NCBI GenBank assembly: GCA_003971905.1
Contig: RSEE01000085.1
Coordinates: 241,903 to 305,902, forward strand
Length of the DNA: 64,000 bases
DNA from: Moniliella sp. 'wahieum'
Lineage: Eukaryota > Basidiomycota > Moniliellomycetes > Moniliellales > Moniliellaceae
Reading direction: 5' to 3'
This document shows positions 44,115-55,721 of this stretch, in pieces. The notes under the pieces were generated by a model. The model did not search any database. It was not told the DNA's origin and saw only the letters and a list, made by a program, of their open reading frames with translations. The position numbers were made by a program, and so were the translations under genes. Numbering within the stretch: the stretch's first letter is position 1; each line of letters starts with the position of its first letter.

Positions 44115-47052
44115 CTAGATCAGCGCCTCGATCGACGGAAGGCTAGCGTGCTCCCTCAAATGGCGCATCAAATTCGAAAGGTAAATATGAGTATGGCGCC
44201 TCCCCCCCCTAATCGTCCAACTGTCCCCCACAATGCACAGCTGACGCTTGGCTCGAGTCAAGGCAACATTGAGCCGACGAGTGTCTTTAAGGAAACCCAC
44301 ATCATGGGTCCGGTTGCTCCGCACGAGGGTAACAATTACCACCTCATTCTCTCGGCCTTGCATCGAGTCGATGGAGCCAATGGCGAGGTTGGGGAAAACT
44401 TGGCCAGACGAGCGGTGGAGCCCCCTTCGCGCATCACTTCCGTCTCCAGTAAAGCGCGCACCTGGGCCGTGTAGGGAGTCAAGATGGAAATCTGGTCAGG
44501 CGGACCCCATGAGCCAAAAGTTTGAGCACATGAGCCACGACCAGCCGCACCTCGGCTGGGTTACTCATGGACTTGGTAGGGCCCCCCGACGGTTCTGATT
44601 CCCATAGACTGTACCCTCCCGTATCATAAAATACAAGCGCGCATCCCACTCAGTGTCATCCTCAGGCATATAACCATTGGCGAGCGCACCTTGCGTTACT
44701 TTCTCGGTATCCTTGGCTCCTGCATTCTCGAGTGCATTCTGTTCTTCTTTTTTCTTGGCTCTCTTCTTAGCCCGTGCGTTCTTCTTCTTCTCCTTTTGAT
44801 TTTTGCCCGTGTCTTTGGAGGTATATTCCAAGTGGAACTTGTTCCATGGCTCCTCTGTGGATGGGGGCAGAAGTGGTATGCCAACTTTGGATCTTGTTTC
44901 CGACGTATTGACGAGACCCTTCAATCCAATTGATGCGTTGGACTTGTTCGCCCGCGCAGCCTTCTTCATACATGGACGTATTTGGGAAAGCCATGATCTC
45001 CTCATTGAACCGATACTGAACTCTGAGAAACGTCTTGATTCCGGGCCAGTCGTGGTACGCGTGCAATAAACGCTCAAACATGGTTTCTTGCTTTTCCGGA
45101 GGAAGAACGAGAACAGGGGGTCTGCCCCATTTCTACCTTTCTTGAATGAAGATGGAGGACGAAACAGCCCATCGTCGGATTGGAGAACTGGACCCAGTTG
45201 CTTCGGATCTCCTGCAATCACTACCTTGACAAGGGGGCCTTGGGGGTTAGGGCAAGCCCGGGTTAAGGGCACCCAACACAACGGTTCCATCGCCTGACAC
45301 GCCTCGTCAATAATGATAAAATCGAATGGGCCACCCAGATTCTTGCGGCCGCTGTTGTGCAACGTACATAACACCACTTCGGCTTCGTGCCAATACTGAG
45401 GCCGAAGGGTGCTAGTAACGAATTCCACCAACAGATCTTCCTCCGATTCAGATGGAGAGGAGTGCTCATTGGAAGGAGCAGGAGAAGCTCCCTCATCTTG
45501 GTTGACACTGTCTGCGCCATCGGAATAGGATTCAGGAATAGGGCCTTTCTTAGACACATGATGAAAGCGTTGCATGTGCTGTACCACTTGTTTGGTCATC
45601 TTCACAGGGCTCCCAATTCGGGCCACCTTGATGTCATGTTTGCGGAAAAGCTGGAACCAAGGTGTAGTGGGAGCCATCAGCCGCTCGGCAACCGCGTCGA
45701 TGGCCAAGTTGGAAGGTGCCGTGACCAAAATTCGGGGGCGTCGATAATCGACCGTCGTTTCGCCGTCTGCGCGAAGAATCGGTTCGTTGCCAATCATCGT
45801 TCCTAGAACCAATTGAACGATCAGCTCCACCAGCGTCGTTGTTTTTCCCGGTACCAGGGGTCCGTGTAGGAGGTGGAAAGGAAGTACATCCGGTCCTACC
45901 TCTTCCCCCTCAAATTGGGATGAGCGGATCAGATTCAGTATCTTCTTCGGGGTTGGTTTTTGCAAGGCACGACGTCTTTCTCTTCTCCCGCATCACTTTG
46001 AGTACCTCATTGATGAATGAGCATTGAGAACGAGAAAGAGTGTCCTTATTATCGTTTTCTTCTCACTTGTGACAGGTGTTGGGGGCATAATTCCTTCTTT
46101 TGTGGCTTATTGACATAGTACAGAGGGGGTGGATGATGGAGCGTTGAATTGCCTTGAGCTGCTCCTCGTTAATCCTTCTGTAAATACATCCAATGGAACA
46201 GGCGGCAGGGACTCTGTTGCTTGAGGAGCACAAGTAAACTCATCCAAGCGAAGCACAGCACGCATGTGCCTAGAATGGGTACGGAGCTTGTCTGATTTGG
46301 CTTCCTCCGGCAATCCACCCGCTTTTTTTTGGAAGCAATGGGCTTGGTCTTGCGAGGGGTCTTGGTAGTCCACCTAGGCAAATCGACATCCAATGGCTCT
46401 GCCACCACTTCGATGGCATTCCGCATGATGTGGAAGAGGTCACAATCGCCTTTGGCTAGAAGATGTACTGACTTGGGCATCTTACCGGCAAACTGGCGGT
46501 TGAATTAGGGCCCATGTGCAAGCTTGGCGGGCGCATAATCATCTCCACCGTCTGCAGGGAAGTAGAACTCACCACGCCCACGCTTCAAAGTGGGGTTGGC
46601 GAAGCGCTGATGGCCCTCGGGCCCCTTGATTTGCTCTTTGTCTTCTTTGTCTTTGTCTTCTTTATTGTCTTTGTCTTTGTCTTCTGGAGTAGGGGGCCAG
46701 TACTCGGTCCAAGGCACGTCTTCATCCCGTAGACGCAGGCGGTACCCTTCTTCAAGGTATGCCAAGGAGGGTACGCGAAGTGATTGATGGCAAGAGCTCA
46801 AGGATGGGTGGAAGCCGTGCCATGAGTACCATGCGCGTTGGAGGTGCAGATGCAAAACCGCGAGTCCTTGCTTCTCGAGCTCCTCGGGGCATGGGGCTCA
46901 AATAGGATATGGTCCCGGGCCTGGATAGCGGCGAGCTCGTTTTGGACCAGGTCTGCCTGTTGCAGGATGAAATACGATGCGGCGTCCGTCGCTTCAGATT
47001 GCAGTGCACTCTCAATTGCAGGCTGAGAATCCGCGTCCCCGTTTGCAGGCAT
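44115..47052 (-). CDS. HCS1: Superfamily 1 DNA/RNA helicase of the IGHMBP2/Hcs1 (UPF1-like) group
   Basis: ATP-dependent 5'-3' helicase of the SMUBP-2 group. From the ATG at 47052 (MPANGDADSQPAIESALQS), after a C-rich leader, the N-terminal region has LVQNELAAIQARD, LHLHLQRAWYSWHGFHPS and YRLRLRDEDVPWTEYWPPTP, with a Lys/Asp/Glu repeat. The core shows a motif I region (HGPLVPGKTTTLVELI as read), TAPSNLAIDAVAERLM (Ia), IIIDEACQAMEP (II), VVIAGDPKQLGPVL (III), RVQYRFNEEIMAFPN (IV), then QGRENEVVIVTLVRSN and RRLNVALTRAKRQL (V, VI). Walker A is distorted by one missing C and one extra A that cancel in frame; corrected it reads GPPGTGKTTT. Several other breaks occur near 45070-45090, 46020-46100 and 46850. 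Confidence 0.85.
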
Positions 47053-50000
47053 CGACGGTGGTAGTGTGGTGGGGGTGGGTCGGGGGGGGTGGGGTGGTGG
47101 GGTGGTGGTTGGGGTGTTTCAGTTGTACGGGTCACACCCTTTATATAAACTTGTTTGCTGAAATCAAAAAGTAGCTTCCGGTCATGGCGATCAAGCTTTC
47201 GATAACGTATCGAGAGAGGTTATCGATTATCGATCATCCCCCCCTCTCAGCACATATGTAGCTCTCTTCCGTGTGCTGGTTGATTGGGTATAGGGTATAG
47301 AGGGGGAGTAAATGTGGAGAGGAGATTGACATGATTTTTGGTGTCGTCTGTTCTTGGTTCTCTCACGCGTCTCATAGCTGCGTCAGGTGGCCGAAGCCGA
47401 TGAATCGACGAAAATGGCGTTTTTCCCCGCATAAGCGACGATCGACCCCCCTTTCTTCTTCCGTCCTATATCATTTTACCAGTATAGTAGTAGCAGTAGT
47501 ATTCCTGTGAGGTATATTTTGCGTGAGTACCACACGATCAAAGAAGTTCTTTTGTGGCGTCGCCAGCAGGTCAGAGGATCTTCTGCCACCCGCCACATGA
47601 TGAGACCTGGAGTCCAGGTGGTCCTCGAGGGTATGCAATCGCACTAGTGGTGGTGGTGGTTGTCTAAGCCAAGCAGCAACGCCTACTGAGGAACATCAAG
47701 CAGCGAGTCGCCACCAGGGCTAAGCTGCGGAACAAGGTAAACAGGAGAGAGAAAAACAACGGAACTCCTAGGCCTGAGGAGGAACTGAAGGGACATTGGC
47801 CAAAGCACGAGCCACCTGGCTCAACACCACATTCGGCTTGAAATGGAATGTATCAACGCCCTGAGGCTGTGACTCCTGAGTCAGGAGTGTTTTGGATATA
47901 GTATGAAAATGAGAACTTAATGAGCGCGCAGAGACAGCATGTGAGCGCTGCATGATGCATGAACCCCCTCTAACTATATATGATTAAGTAGAAGATCACC
48001 GGATCAACTGCTCGGCTTCAATTGGGTGCGCGTTCCACCGTCTTCCTCCCAGTTCCACTTGTCGTGCTAAGCCATCGTAGCCACCGTTTCACGCGTCGTG
48101 GCAGCGCCGGCGGCCCTGCGCGCGTGCTATAATACGTCGGAGAACTTGAATAGAACTATGCTCTACGCGTTTTATTACCGCACGGATGTCTGCCACACAC
48201 TCATTCGCATATCCTCGCGAGCTACGTCCGTCGAAACGTGCTGGAAAGAAACTGCTTGGGGTGATCATATTGCCAAGACAAGGTTGCATGATTATCCCTC
48301 AGGATCATGCAGTCAGTCGTCATCGAGTAACTACCCAGGATAGAAGAAACTGCCCCCAAAACAATATACCAATACGCATATATCAAGCTTCAATGGGTTA
48401 GTGGTATACTACAATCATCGTTGCCAGCAGGGCGTTGTTGCTCCTAAGACATCGATGTGACAGGGTTTGATTCCCCTTTGAAGCACGTCTTTTGCACATA
48501 AAGGCGACTTTCCTTCTTTTGGATCGAGCTGTGCGCGACTTCACCAAGTTGGCGGTGGCATTGTCCATCGGTGGCATGCAAACTGCGTCCGTTGTTCCGA
48601 TTCTTGCATTAATTAAAGTCGAGAGAGGAACGATAGACCGTCAAAAAGTGTTTTTGCGCCATTTCGCAAAATGGACAAAACTAAAAAGTAAGTGGACAAT
48701 CGTTTGTGCGTTGTAGATCGTCAATAGTCGCCCATCACATCAAAAGCGCCCCACGTTTCCGCACCCATTCTCACTTTCAAGCTTCATCCAGTGTGGAAGA
48801 ACCCACAGGCCGTTCTGGCCTGTCAGTGAGGCCGTTGGCCTCATCAGCTTTTTTTGTATATAGCTGAGCTTAGTGGAGGTGGAGGCAACAGTAACTGAGA
48901 GATAAGGGAATAGGGCACTATATATAAACAACTCTGTGTATAAGTGACCCTCGAAGAGAAAATGGAGTAGTAATACGCCATTCTCCTGTTATCAACAGAG
49001 GGATTCAAAACAACGCCGTATAGACAACAGAGGGTCGCCCTTACTTTGTCTTCCCATTCATTTCCACGGTGCGACTACCGCCGGGAAGTTGTTTTGCTCT
49101 CGGAATGCCGTTGTGTGCTCTTGTAGATGTGACGATATAAATTTGCACAACATATCATCGTTTTCTTGGAAGGGGAAGGGCGTTTCCCATTTCGAAACTG
49201 GTATATAGGGAGTGCATCTCATATGTTGTAACGCAGTATACCACTGTGCTTTTTGGGCGTGATACGAACTCTTCGCACCTTAAAAATGCTTGAAAAAGAA
49301 GATGCCGGTATATATTACTAGCTCTAGAGGGCCGCTTCGTCCCTCCACTGTGGCGGCTTTTGGTACCGACGCTTCTCCATCTCCTTTTTTGGGTAAACAA
49401 CGAAGTTCCAAAGGGAAAGATAGAATGCAATTCGCAGGGATTCAACTCTTTTCTCTTCCTCATTTTTGTTGGATTCATTTGGTGATGACGAGTGGGCACT
49501 CCACCGCTTCTTTGAGAAATACATATCCCTTTTTTCTCATCAAGAGCATATCATGTTGACCCTATACCCCCCTCGACCTGTGAGAGATGGGGAGTTCAGT
49601 TTCCCGTACATTATAATAGTCCACACCGTTCTTCCATATATATATCGTCTATCATATATCACGGCCCACCATATGTTCCAAGTCTATTACACTGTCTACT
49701 GTACCGTGATTTCCAACATGTCCGCAGGCACACATTCAAGCATTCCATCATAGCTTTGGACCTAGCCTTGGGCAGGATTGCTTCCTCTTTCTTTTCCCTT
49801 TCTTGATGGTCGTCGGAGGCCCGAGAGGAGGGAAATAAGAACGGTGGTATAGAATAACCGGTGGACTTCATTCATAAGGCGAAACTGAGGCTTCAAATTC
49901 AAGCTTCTGCTTTGTTTGGGCGGGGGGCGGGGGGGGGGCATATGTTGTGACCGCCGCCTGGAGGCCTCTGTTCCTGCCTGCAGTGGCCGTGTCCAGCACG

Positions 50001-50229
50001 ACGAGAATCGTGCGTACTAAAGTGTAAGGCGTGACGCATGACGTCATGTGAGACGCTCCCTTGAAGCTTGACTGCACATATATGCATCAACGTACTGCAT
50101 CAACGTTCATTATGTTCACCCACATGCTACAGGTGTAGAGGTTGCTCTGCAGGTTACTCTACCTAGGGGAAACTTGATCCGGAAACGAACGGATCGAATG
50201 CGAATTGACCCCAATTGGCCAGGAGCGCG
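47053..50229. other. AT-richer intergenic region
   Basis: No protein gene supported. It contains the helicase promoter with a CCACC-rich leader (minus strand), CGATAACGTATCG and TTATCGATTATCGATC palindromes at about 47200-47237, a tRNA-like sequence at 48387-48485 and a G-run with GGGGCGGGGG near 49921. From about 48700 to 49860 base composition is lower in GC than the gene regions. Confidence 0.5.
48387..48485 (+). other. tRNA-like sequence, possibly degenerate tRNA-Gly(GCC) with intron
   Basis: A seven-pair acceptor stem (GCTTCAA with TTGAAGC) plus discriminator A encloses an A-box-like TGGGTTAGTGGTA and a B-box-like GGTTTGATTCC. The stem CATCG/CGATG could frame anticodon GCC with a 25-nt intron after the next base. 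However, the D-stem pairs poorly, the T-stem has only three good pairs and the B-box carries T for the invariant C. It is probably a decayed tRNA or tRNA-derived repeat. Confidence 0.3.
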
Positions 50230-51117
50230 TATTCGGCTAATATATTCTGACATGTGGGACACGGGAGCGGGCTCAGGCTGAGCGCTGAACCTCCGCGCTG
50301 AACCTCAGGGCATAGCCTGCTCTAACAGGGCGAAGCTACTAGACGCGAGGGGAACCGCATCGGTAAAATTTGAGTACGTTATAGTAACACCCAGGTGTAG
50401 TGCATCAGTTGGGCCATGTGCGCGTTCGGCATTGCACGCCCAATGTTTACAGCGACCTGTCTACCCCGCAAGGCGGAGCGGACAGAGACACGTAGAGGGA
50501 TGCAGCAGATGCGCTGATATCATGCATCATGCTCATGTAATGTAACCTGTAACATTAACGCGAACGCCCCAACGCGTTGTTAACGACGCAGTCGAACATT
50601 CCCAGCAAAAAAGCACATGTCTGTCGCTGGAGCTGGCAAAGTGGCGTAGAGCTGGCCTCAGATATCCGATTCGCGCTATTCGGCTTCCTCGCGCTCGCGC
50701 TCCTTGGTTCCTGCGGCGGGGAGGGTGAGGTCACCGGCCACCCGGGCTCTCCCGCTCCACTTGCTCGCGGCCACAGACCGGACCAAGATACAGCCCCTCT
50801 GCGCCCAGTCCTATCTGTTTTCCCGGTAGACGTCATCGACGTCATCGATCATCGACCACATGTCGACGAAGCTGTCTGTGATCGGGTAGCGGGTGCGCGT
50901 TGGGCGATGCCAGTGCGGTGTCGATGAGGCCCCTGACGCCCTGACGCCCTGAGGCCTGAAACCTGAAGAGAGGGAGATGGGCGAGGTAAGCGAGTGCACC
51001 GTATCGTATCCTTGCGTCTTTGCTACTCGGATACTCAGTACACACTCAGTCCCAATACTCAGTACTCAGTGAGTACCATAGGCAGGACATCGTACTCACA
51101 GTCTCAGGCACCGAGCA

Positions 51118-51265
51118 CTGCCGTCACCGGTCAGGCCTCAGGGGCCTCAGGCGTCACCGGTCCCCGGTTCACCTCGCGCTCTGCTGTCTCACAGCCCAGG
51201 CCCCAGGTCTCACCCAGTCACCGGTCACCGGTCACCGGCCACCCAGAGTCACCGGTCACGTCCGG
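51118..51265 (+). promoter_or_regulatory. GGTCACCGG array upstream of GRDP copy 1
   Basis: Repeated near-palindromic units GTCACCGGTCACCGG, partly in tandem (51123, 51151, 51221-51240, 51250), 500 to 650 bases before the start codon. Just left of it lies an ACTCAGTACTCAGT run. A regulatory role is inferred only from position and conservation in copy 2. Confidence 0.4.
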
Positions 51266-51654
51266 CACTCGTCGCGCTGGTGTCTCTCCAAACGCACACT
51301 GCTCCCTCCTGCCCAAGGACTATGAAGATATGAAGTTCGATTAATTTGGTGAGCCCACTCGTTCTACCCCCCCTGCTGGAAGCAACTCACCACTCACCAC
51401 TCACCTAGAACGCCATATCAGATCTCAGAGATCTCAGGCCGCGCCCGTCACTACATCACCCTAACACGCAACGTGTGCACATGTCGAGCACAGAGAGATA
51501 CTGTCCCAACGAAGTGATCTCCTCCCAGCTGTCTCTTGTACGTTGCCAAGCTTGGCGCCGGCAATCCAACTCCGACGGCATCACTCCTGCAGCCCTCCGT
51601 GCTCGCATAAATTCGGTGGGTGCCTCGCTGCTCTTCTCTCCTCTCTGCTACCAA

Positions 51655-51674
51655 CCCCCCCCCCCCCCCCCCCC
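51655..51674 (+). repeat. 20-nt poly-C run
   Basis: A 20-base C run just upstream of GRDP copy 1. The matching place in copy 2 reads CACCCCCGCCACATACC instead, so it is an expansion in copy 1 or a base-call artefact. Confidence 0.85.
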
Positions 51675-51774
51675 ATACACACCAACCTGCCCTTCCCCTT
51701 CACCACCTTCACAACTCTCGCATATCCTCTCGTCACTCGCCTCTATACTAGGCTCACTACACTGCTGCTGCAAT

Positions 51775-54033
51775 ATGCCGTTCGACAAGAAGGTGTTCCC
51801 CCCCCCCTCGCCCCCCAGCCTAGGCGAGCCCCCACCAGCCTACACCCCCCTCAGCGCACCTTCCCCCACATCGCTGCCAGCGACACCACGCAGACTGTCA
51901 CCTCCGACGAGTGTGTCGCTCATTTGCGCTTGCTTGCTGTCTTTGCCGATTTGCGCGATTCGATTGCCCATATTGATGGTCTGTTTGGCCTGCGCGACGA
52001 GGACGTGTTGACTCATTTCCAGAAGGAGGAGGATCAAAGCAAGGGTCTGGCCCTGATGCGGGAAAAGCGCTGGTCCGTTTATGTGGCACGCGCCGCCGAT
52101 CGGTTTGAGCAATTTTGGAAGACCTGCTTGCCATCCTCAGGCCCAGCGATCACCGTTGACCTGGTTGACTCGACCACAGGTTTGGCCGATGCGATGAAGA
52201 ATACCAAGTCGCCTTCGGACCCACCGCTGTGGAGCAGGGAAAATCTGCCTCCGCTGGATGTGCTGATGGTCTGGCACGCATTTTGCCTCAACCCCACCAA
52301 CTACCTCGAAGACTGTCTTCGTACGGGTCACATGCGGGTGTGGAATGTAGGCTTCCCCTGGGCCCTGATTGATGAGTGCATCAACGACTCGCTCGATTAC
52401 CTCCCTCTGCCGTGGCTGCCGACGCGTTCCCCCGGGCCACCGGCCGTGCCTGGCGAAACCAAGAAGACCAGGGTGGGAAGAAGATCAAGTGTCCCCAGTG
52501 CAACGGGAAGAAGAGATTCCATGGGCCACTGGTGGTCCCCTGGGAGAGCTGGCCAAGCCATGGTTTGACGCAAAGGACGGGTTTACCGATACCATTTAGC
52601 CACCGACTGTACCTCGTGCAAGTTTCACATCACGCACGATACGCTGCGTGTGGCCAAGTTCCGGTATGACTATAGCCAACTGGTAAGCAAGGATGTGGCT
52701 ATGCCCGGTACCATTCTTTCCTACGATGGCCGTCCGCCCCACCATCCTTTGACGGTGATGAGCCAATCGTACGCGAGCCATCTGTTGTTACGCGGGACTG
52801 GAGGTACTGCAGAGAAAGTTGAACTTTGACGCCGATCCGTACCTGACCATGCTGGAGGTGCGGGAGCAGATGGAGCTGACGTGTGCCAACCGGATGATCG
52901 TACGAGCGGTTGGAGGTTCCCGACCGGTCAAACGAGAGGTGGCAGTAGCCCGTCGTGGGGGTTCGGGCAATGATGTCACGTTACTGGGAAAACTCGTCTC
53001 CGTTTGGGTTGGACTTGGTGGGGGCAGTGTTGCGCCAAGGCACGTTTGTCCGCAAGATGGATGAGATTGATTGGTTGCATTCGCCGGCACTGGAGCAGAC
53101 GATGGCACGGTTGATTGCCAAGTATAGCGTCTTTCTCGAAATCATGAAGAAATACCCTGGTTCCATGGCGGTGCCGACATTGGACGTGGACTTGGCCTGG
53201 CACACCCACCAACTCAGCCCGGCACGGTATTACTGTTACACGGTGCATCACATGAAGCGGATGATCAACCATGATGATAAAGTCGCCTCGGGTCGGTTGA
53301 GCGATGCATTTGAGCTCACATCCAAGCGCTATGCCAACTTGACCAATGGTCAGCCATACTCCGAGTGTACGTGCTGGTACTGCGAGGCGGTACGCGAAAG
53401 CCAAACCAACCGTGCGTCACCGGCGCTTTTGTTTTCCTCCCCTGCCTCTCTCAGGCACGGGTCAACGCGGACGCCCTTCATTCTAACCCCAACATCGACC
53501 ACAACCCATCCCGAGCGCAACGCCCACATTTCTGCCCACAATGCCGTGCCCACCGAAGGGGACCAGGCAGCGGTACGTGGCGAGGCAGTCCGGCATCGTC
53601 GTCTCGTCTCCAAGGCCGAAGCGGCACAACGGCGACTGCACAAACGCGGTCTGCTCACTGGATGCAAACGAGAAGCGTGCTCTGGCCAATGATGAAGCGG
53701 CGACTATGGCGTGGGGAGTCTATCCCGTCTACATGCCCTACTACGCTCCGTACTACCCAGATCCATGTATCACTGCCGGTTCCAACTCGGGAATGTACGC
53801 AGGCAACCCCGCGTGTGTCGCCATGGGCGCCGGAAGTTTGGGAGCGTGCGTGGCTGGGACCTGTGGCGGAGCTGTGGCCGCAGGCTCCTGTGGTGCGAGT
53901 GGCTGCAGCGCTGTGGGCGGGTTTTCCTCGTGCTCCGCGGCTGGTGGGTGTGGGAACGTGGGAGGTGGAGGAGGTGCCTGTGGAGGAGGTGCTGGCGGAT
54001 GCGGCGTTGGCGGGTGGATGTGGAGGATGCTGA
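51775..54033 (+). CDS. Glycine-rich domain-containing protein (GRDP/DUF1399 type), copy 1
   Basis: The ATG opens MPFDKKVFPPPSPPSLGEPP. The DUF1399-like region has HLRLLAVFADLRDSIAHIDG, RWSVYVARAADRFEQFW, PPLDVLMVWHAFCLNPTNYL and DECINDSLDYLP. A two-part Cys motif follows (KIKCPQC, then DCTSCKFHITHDTLRVAKFR). The second DUF1399-like half has FVRKMDEIDWLHSPALE, LIAKYSVFLEIMKKYPG, VPTLDVDLAWHTHQLSPARY and YSECTCWYCEAVRES. Then come a basic helix (RRLVSKAEAAQRRLHKRG), YPVYMPYYAPYYPDP, and a Gly/Cys-rich tail ending GGCGGC. Plant GRDPs act in signalling and stress, but the fungal role is unknown. The frame is broken at about 51855 and 52410, where copy 2 is intact and copy 1 lacks one base of a C-run. 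More breaks lie near 52560, 52790, 53450 and 53690. Confidence 0.85.
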
Positions 54034-54748
54034 GAGGACCTGCGAGGTACACAGTGGAAGCGCTGCTGCTTTCTCTTGTGTGCCCGCGTTCTTGTCTGAA
54101 TGTCTATACCCTCTCCACATGAATGATGTGAACCACATGATGATGCTATCGAGCCTACTACCCACACCCTCAATTGTTGAATGCTCATGCTGCTTTTGAC
54201 CTTTGTTGTTCCCATCCTTCCTCCTCTGTATATCTCTATACTGATGGAGACTCCATAAATGGCCTCCATTGTATACAAACAGCTCTCAGAAATGGTGCAA
54301 ACGGTGAAAAGAAAGTGTATGGAAGGTTTTAGGCCTTCGGGGGACGCCTGTGACATTTGGAAAGTTGGTAGTTGCACTCAAGAGTCATTCTTCCTCCGGC
54401 CAAGGCAATGCGCGGGCTCTACTACGCTACCAAGATCAACAGGATATGTAAGTGTTGGAAGCTTCTCTTCTCTTCGGCAGTGGAGATGATTCATCTCTTC
54501 GCTCACACAGTCAAGTCTCTACACTTTTGACAAGATCCGTATCCACTCTCATCACATCCATTTTGGAAGCAAATCAGGGAGGCAGAGGATCCTGGTTTGC
54601 TGGCGAGTCACATACTTCAGTCTTGAATGGGTTGGCACGAGAAACAATACACGTCGAAGGAAAGAGTCTGATACGCAATGTCCGGAAATGATATGCATGC
54701 GATGGTAACATTTTGTCACATGCAGTGTGGTGTGAATTTAAGGACCAA

Positions 54749-54829
54749 GGACGGCTGGCGCAATGGTAGCGCGTCTGACTACGACTAGTTGTAATCAGGA
54801 GGTTGCAGGTTCGACCCCTGCGTCGTTCG
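54749..54829 (+). tRNA. tRNA-Arg(ACG) with short intron
   Basis: The 81-nt sequence folds as a tRNA. The acceptor stem GGACGGC pairs with GTCGTTC, followed by discriminator G. A-box TGGCGCAATGGTAG and B-box GGTTCGACCCC are intact. Anticodon stem TCTGA/TCAGG frames loop CTACGA, giving anticodon ACG. About nine extra bases (around 54785-54793) sit at the canonical intron place one base 3' of the anticodon. The T-stem GCAGG/CCTGC is perfect. It lies between GRDP copy 1 and RidA and is absent from copy 2. Confidence 0.85.
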
Positions 54830-55192
54830 ACCCGACACGGGCGTCCTATTTTTTTCAATGTGGTTGATTGATATCTTTTTTTCTGCCCAAGTTTTGAAAA
54901 CCTCCTCTTCTGGACACCCAATAGATAGAGCTTTTGCGCTCATCACCACCACCGGTCTTGTACTTTTCTCCTGCCGCATCCCTTCGAAGTGTTTACTAGC
55001 GTTAGGCGTGTGCGTTTCGAAGTGCCCGCTCAAAGCCCAGGTTACCGGTTACCGGTAAGACTAGTGAGTCATGTGGTTCGGTGCAACGTGCGTCCGCCGC
55101 ACGGACGTGGCGCTCAGCCGTTCTGGGCATGACAGATCTCCGTGATTACAACCACCACCACTGTTGCCTTGCTCTCCACGCTGTTTCCCAAC

Positions 55193-55721
55193 ATGCCTAC
55201 CGCTTACAGCCCCCCGACGCTCCTGCCGCTTTGGGACCCTATTCGCAGGTCATTGTGCATGAGGCCACGCAGACTGCTTATGTGTCCGGCTGCATCCCCC
55301 TCGACCCGAACGGGCAAGTTGGTTGAGGGTGGCGAGGGCGATGCTTCGGCCCCGGGGGTGATTGAGAAACAGACGGAGCAGGTGTTCAAGAACCTGTTTG
55401 CTGTCCTGAAGGCTGCTGGGGCAGAAAAATCGTCGGTGCTCAAGACGACTGTGTTCATCAAGAACATGGAACACTTTAAGCGGATCAATGCTGTATACGA
55501 GCAGGTACGTTTCTGCCTTCGTATGATCATATGGCCTCATATGCCCTTTAATTTGCCTTCCCCCTTCCTCCTGTTGACTGTTGTCTTTCTTGCTGCCTAT
55601 ATAGGCTTTTGAAGGCCACAAGCCTGCCCGCTCCGCAGTCGAGGTTGCCCGTCTTCCCCTGGACGTTAGCATTGAGATTGAGTGTGTCGCTGCGGTGGTC
55701 AAGGCCCCGGGCAGTGCTTAA
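55193..55721 (+). CDS. RIDA: RidA/YjgF/YER057c family reactive-intermediate deaminase
   Basis: Hydrolyses reactive enamine/imine intermediates made by PLP enzymes (yeast Mmf1/Hmf1). Pieces match the family in order: DAPAALGPYSQVIVHEATQT, YVSGCIPLDP, TEQVFKNLFAVLKAAGAEKS and VLKTTVFIKNMEHFKRINAV. A 100-nt intron (55505-55604, GTACGT...ATATAG) leads to AFEGHKPARSAVEVARLPLD and then VSIEIECVAAV. The key arginine in the HKPARS motif is present. One C is missing from the C-run near 55215 and one A is extra near 55312. Corrected length is about 140 residues, normal. The ATG at 55193 is the first good start; no clear mitochondrial presequence is seen. Stop TAA at 55719-55721. Confidence 0.88.

Noticed and set aside
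45841-45870. Helicase lacking a proper Walker A (HGPLVPGKTTT)
   Set aside because: A missing C and an extra A two codons apart cancel in frame and explain the change. Real loss of ATP binding is unlikely given all other motifs are intact.
53655-54377. Minus-strand 240-residue frame opposite GRDP copy 1
   Set aside because: Antisense to the Gly/Cys-rich tail, with a His/Pro/Thr bias that simply mirrors it; the same shadow appears opposite copy 2.
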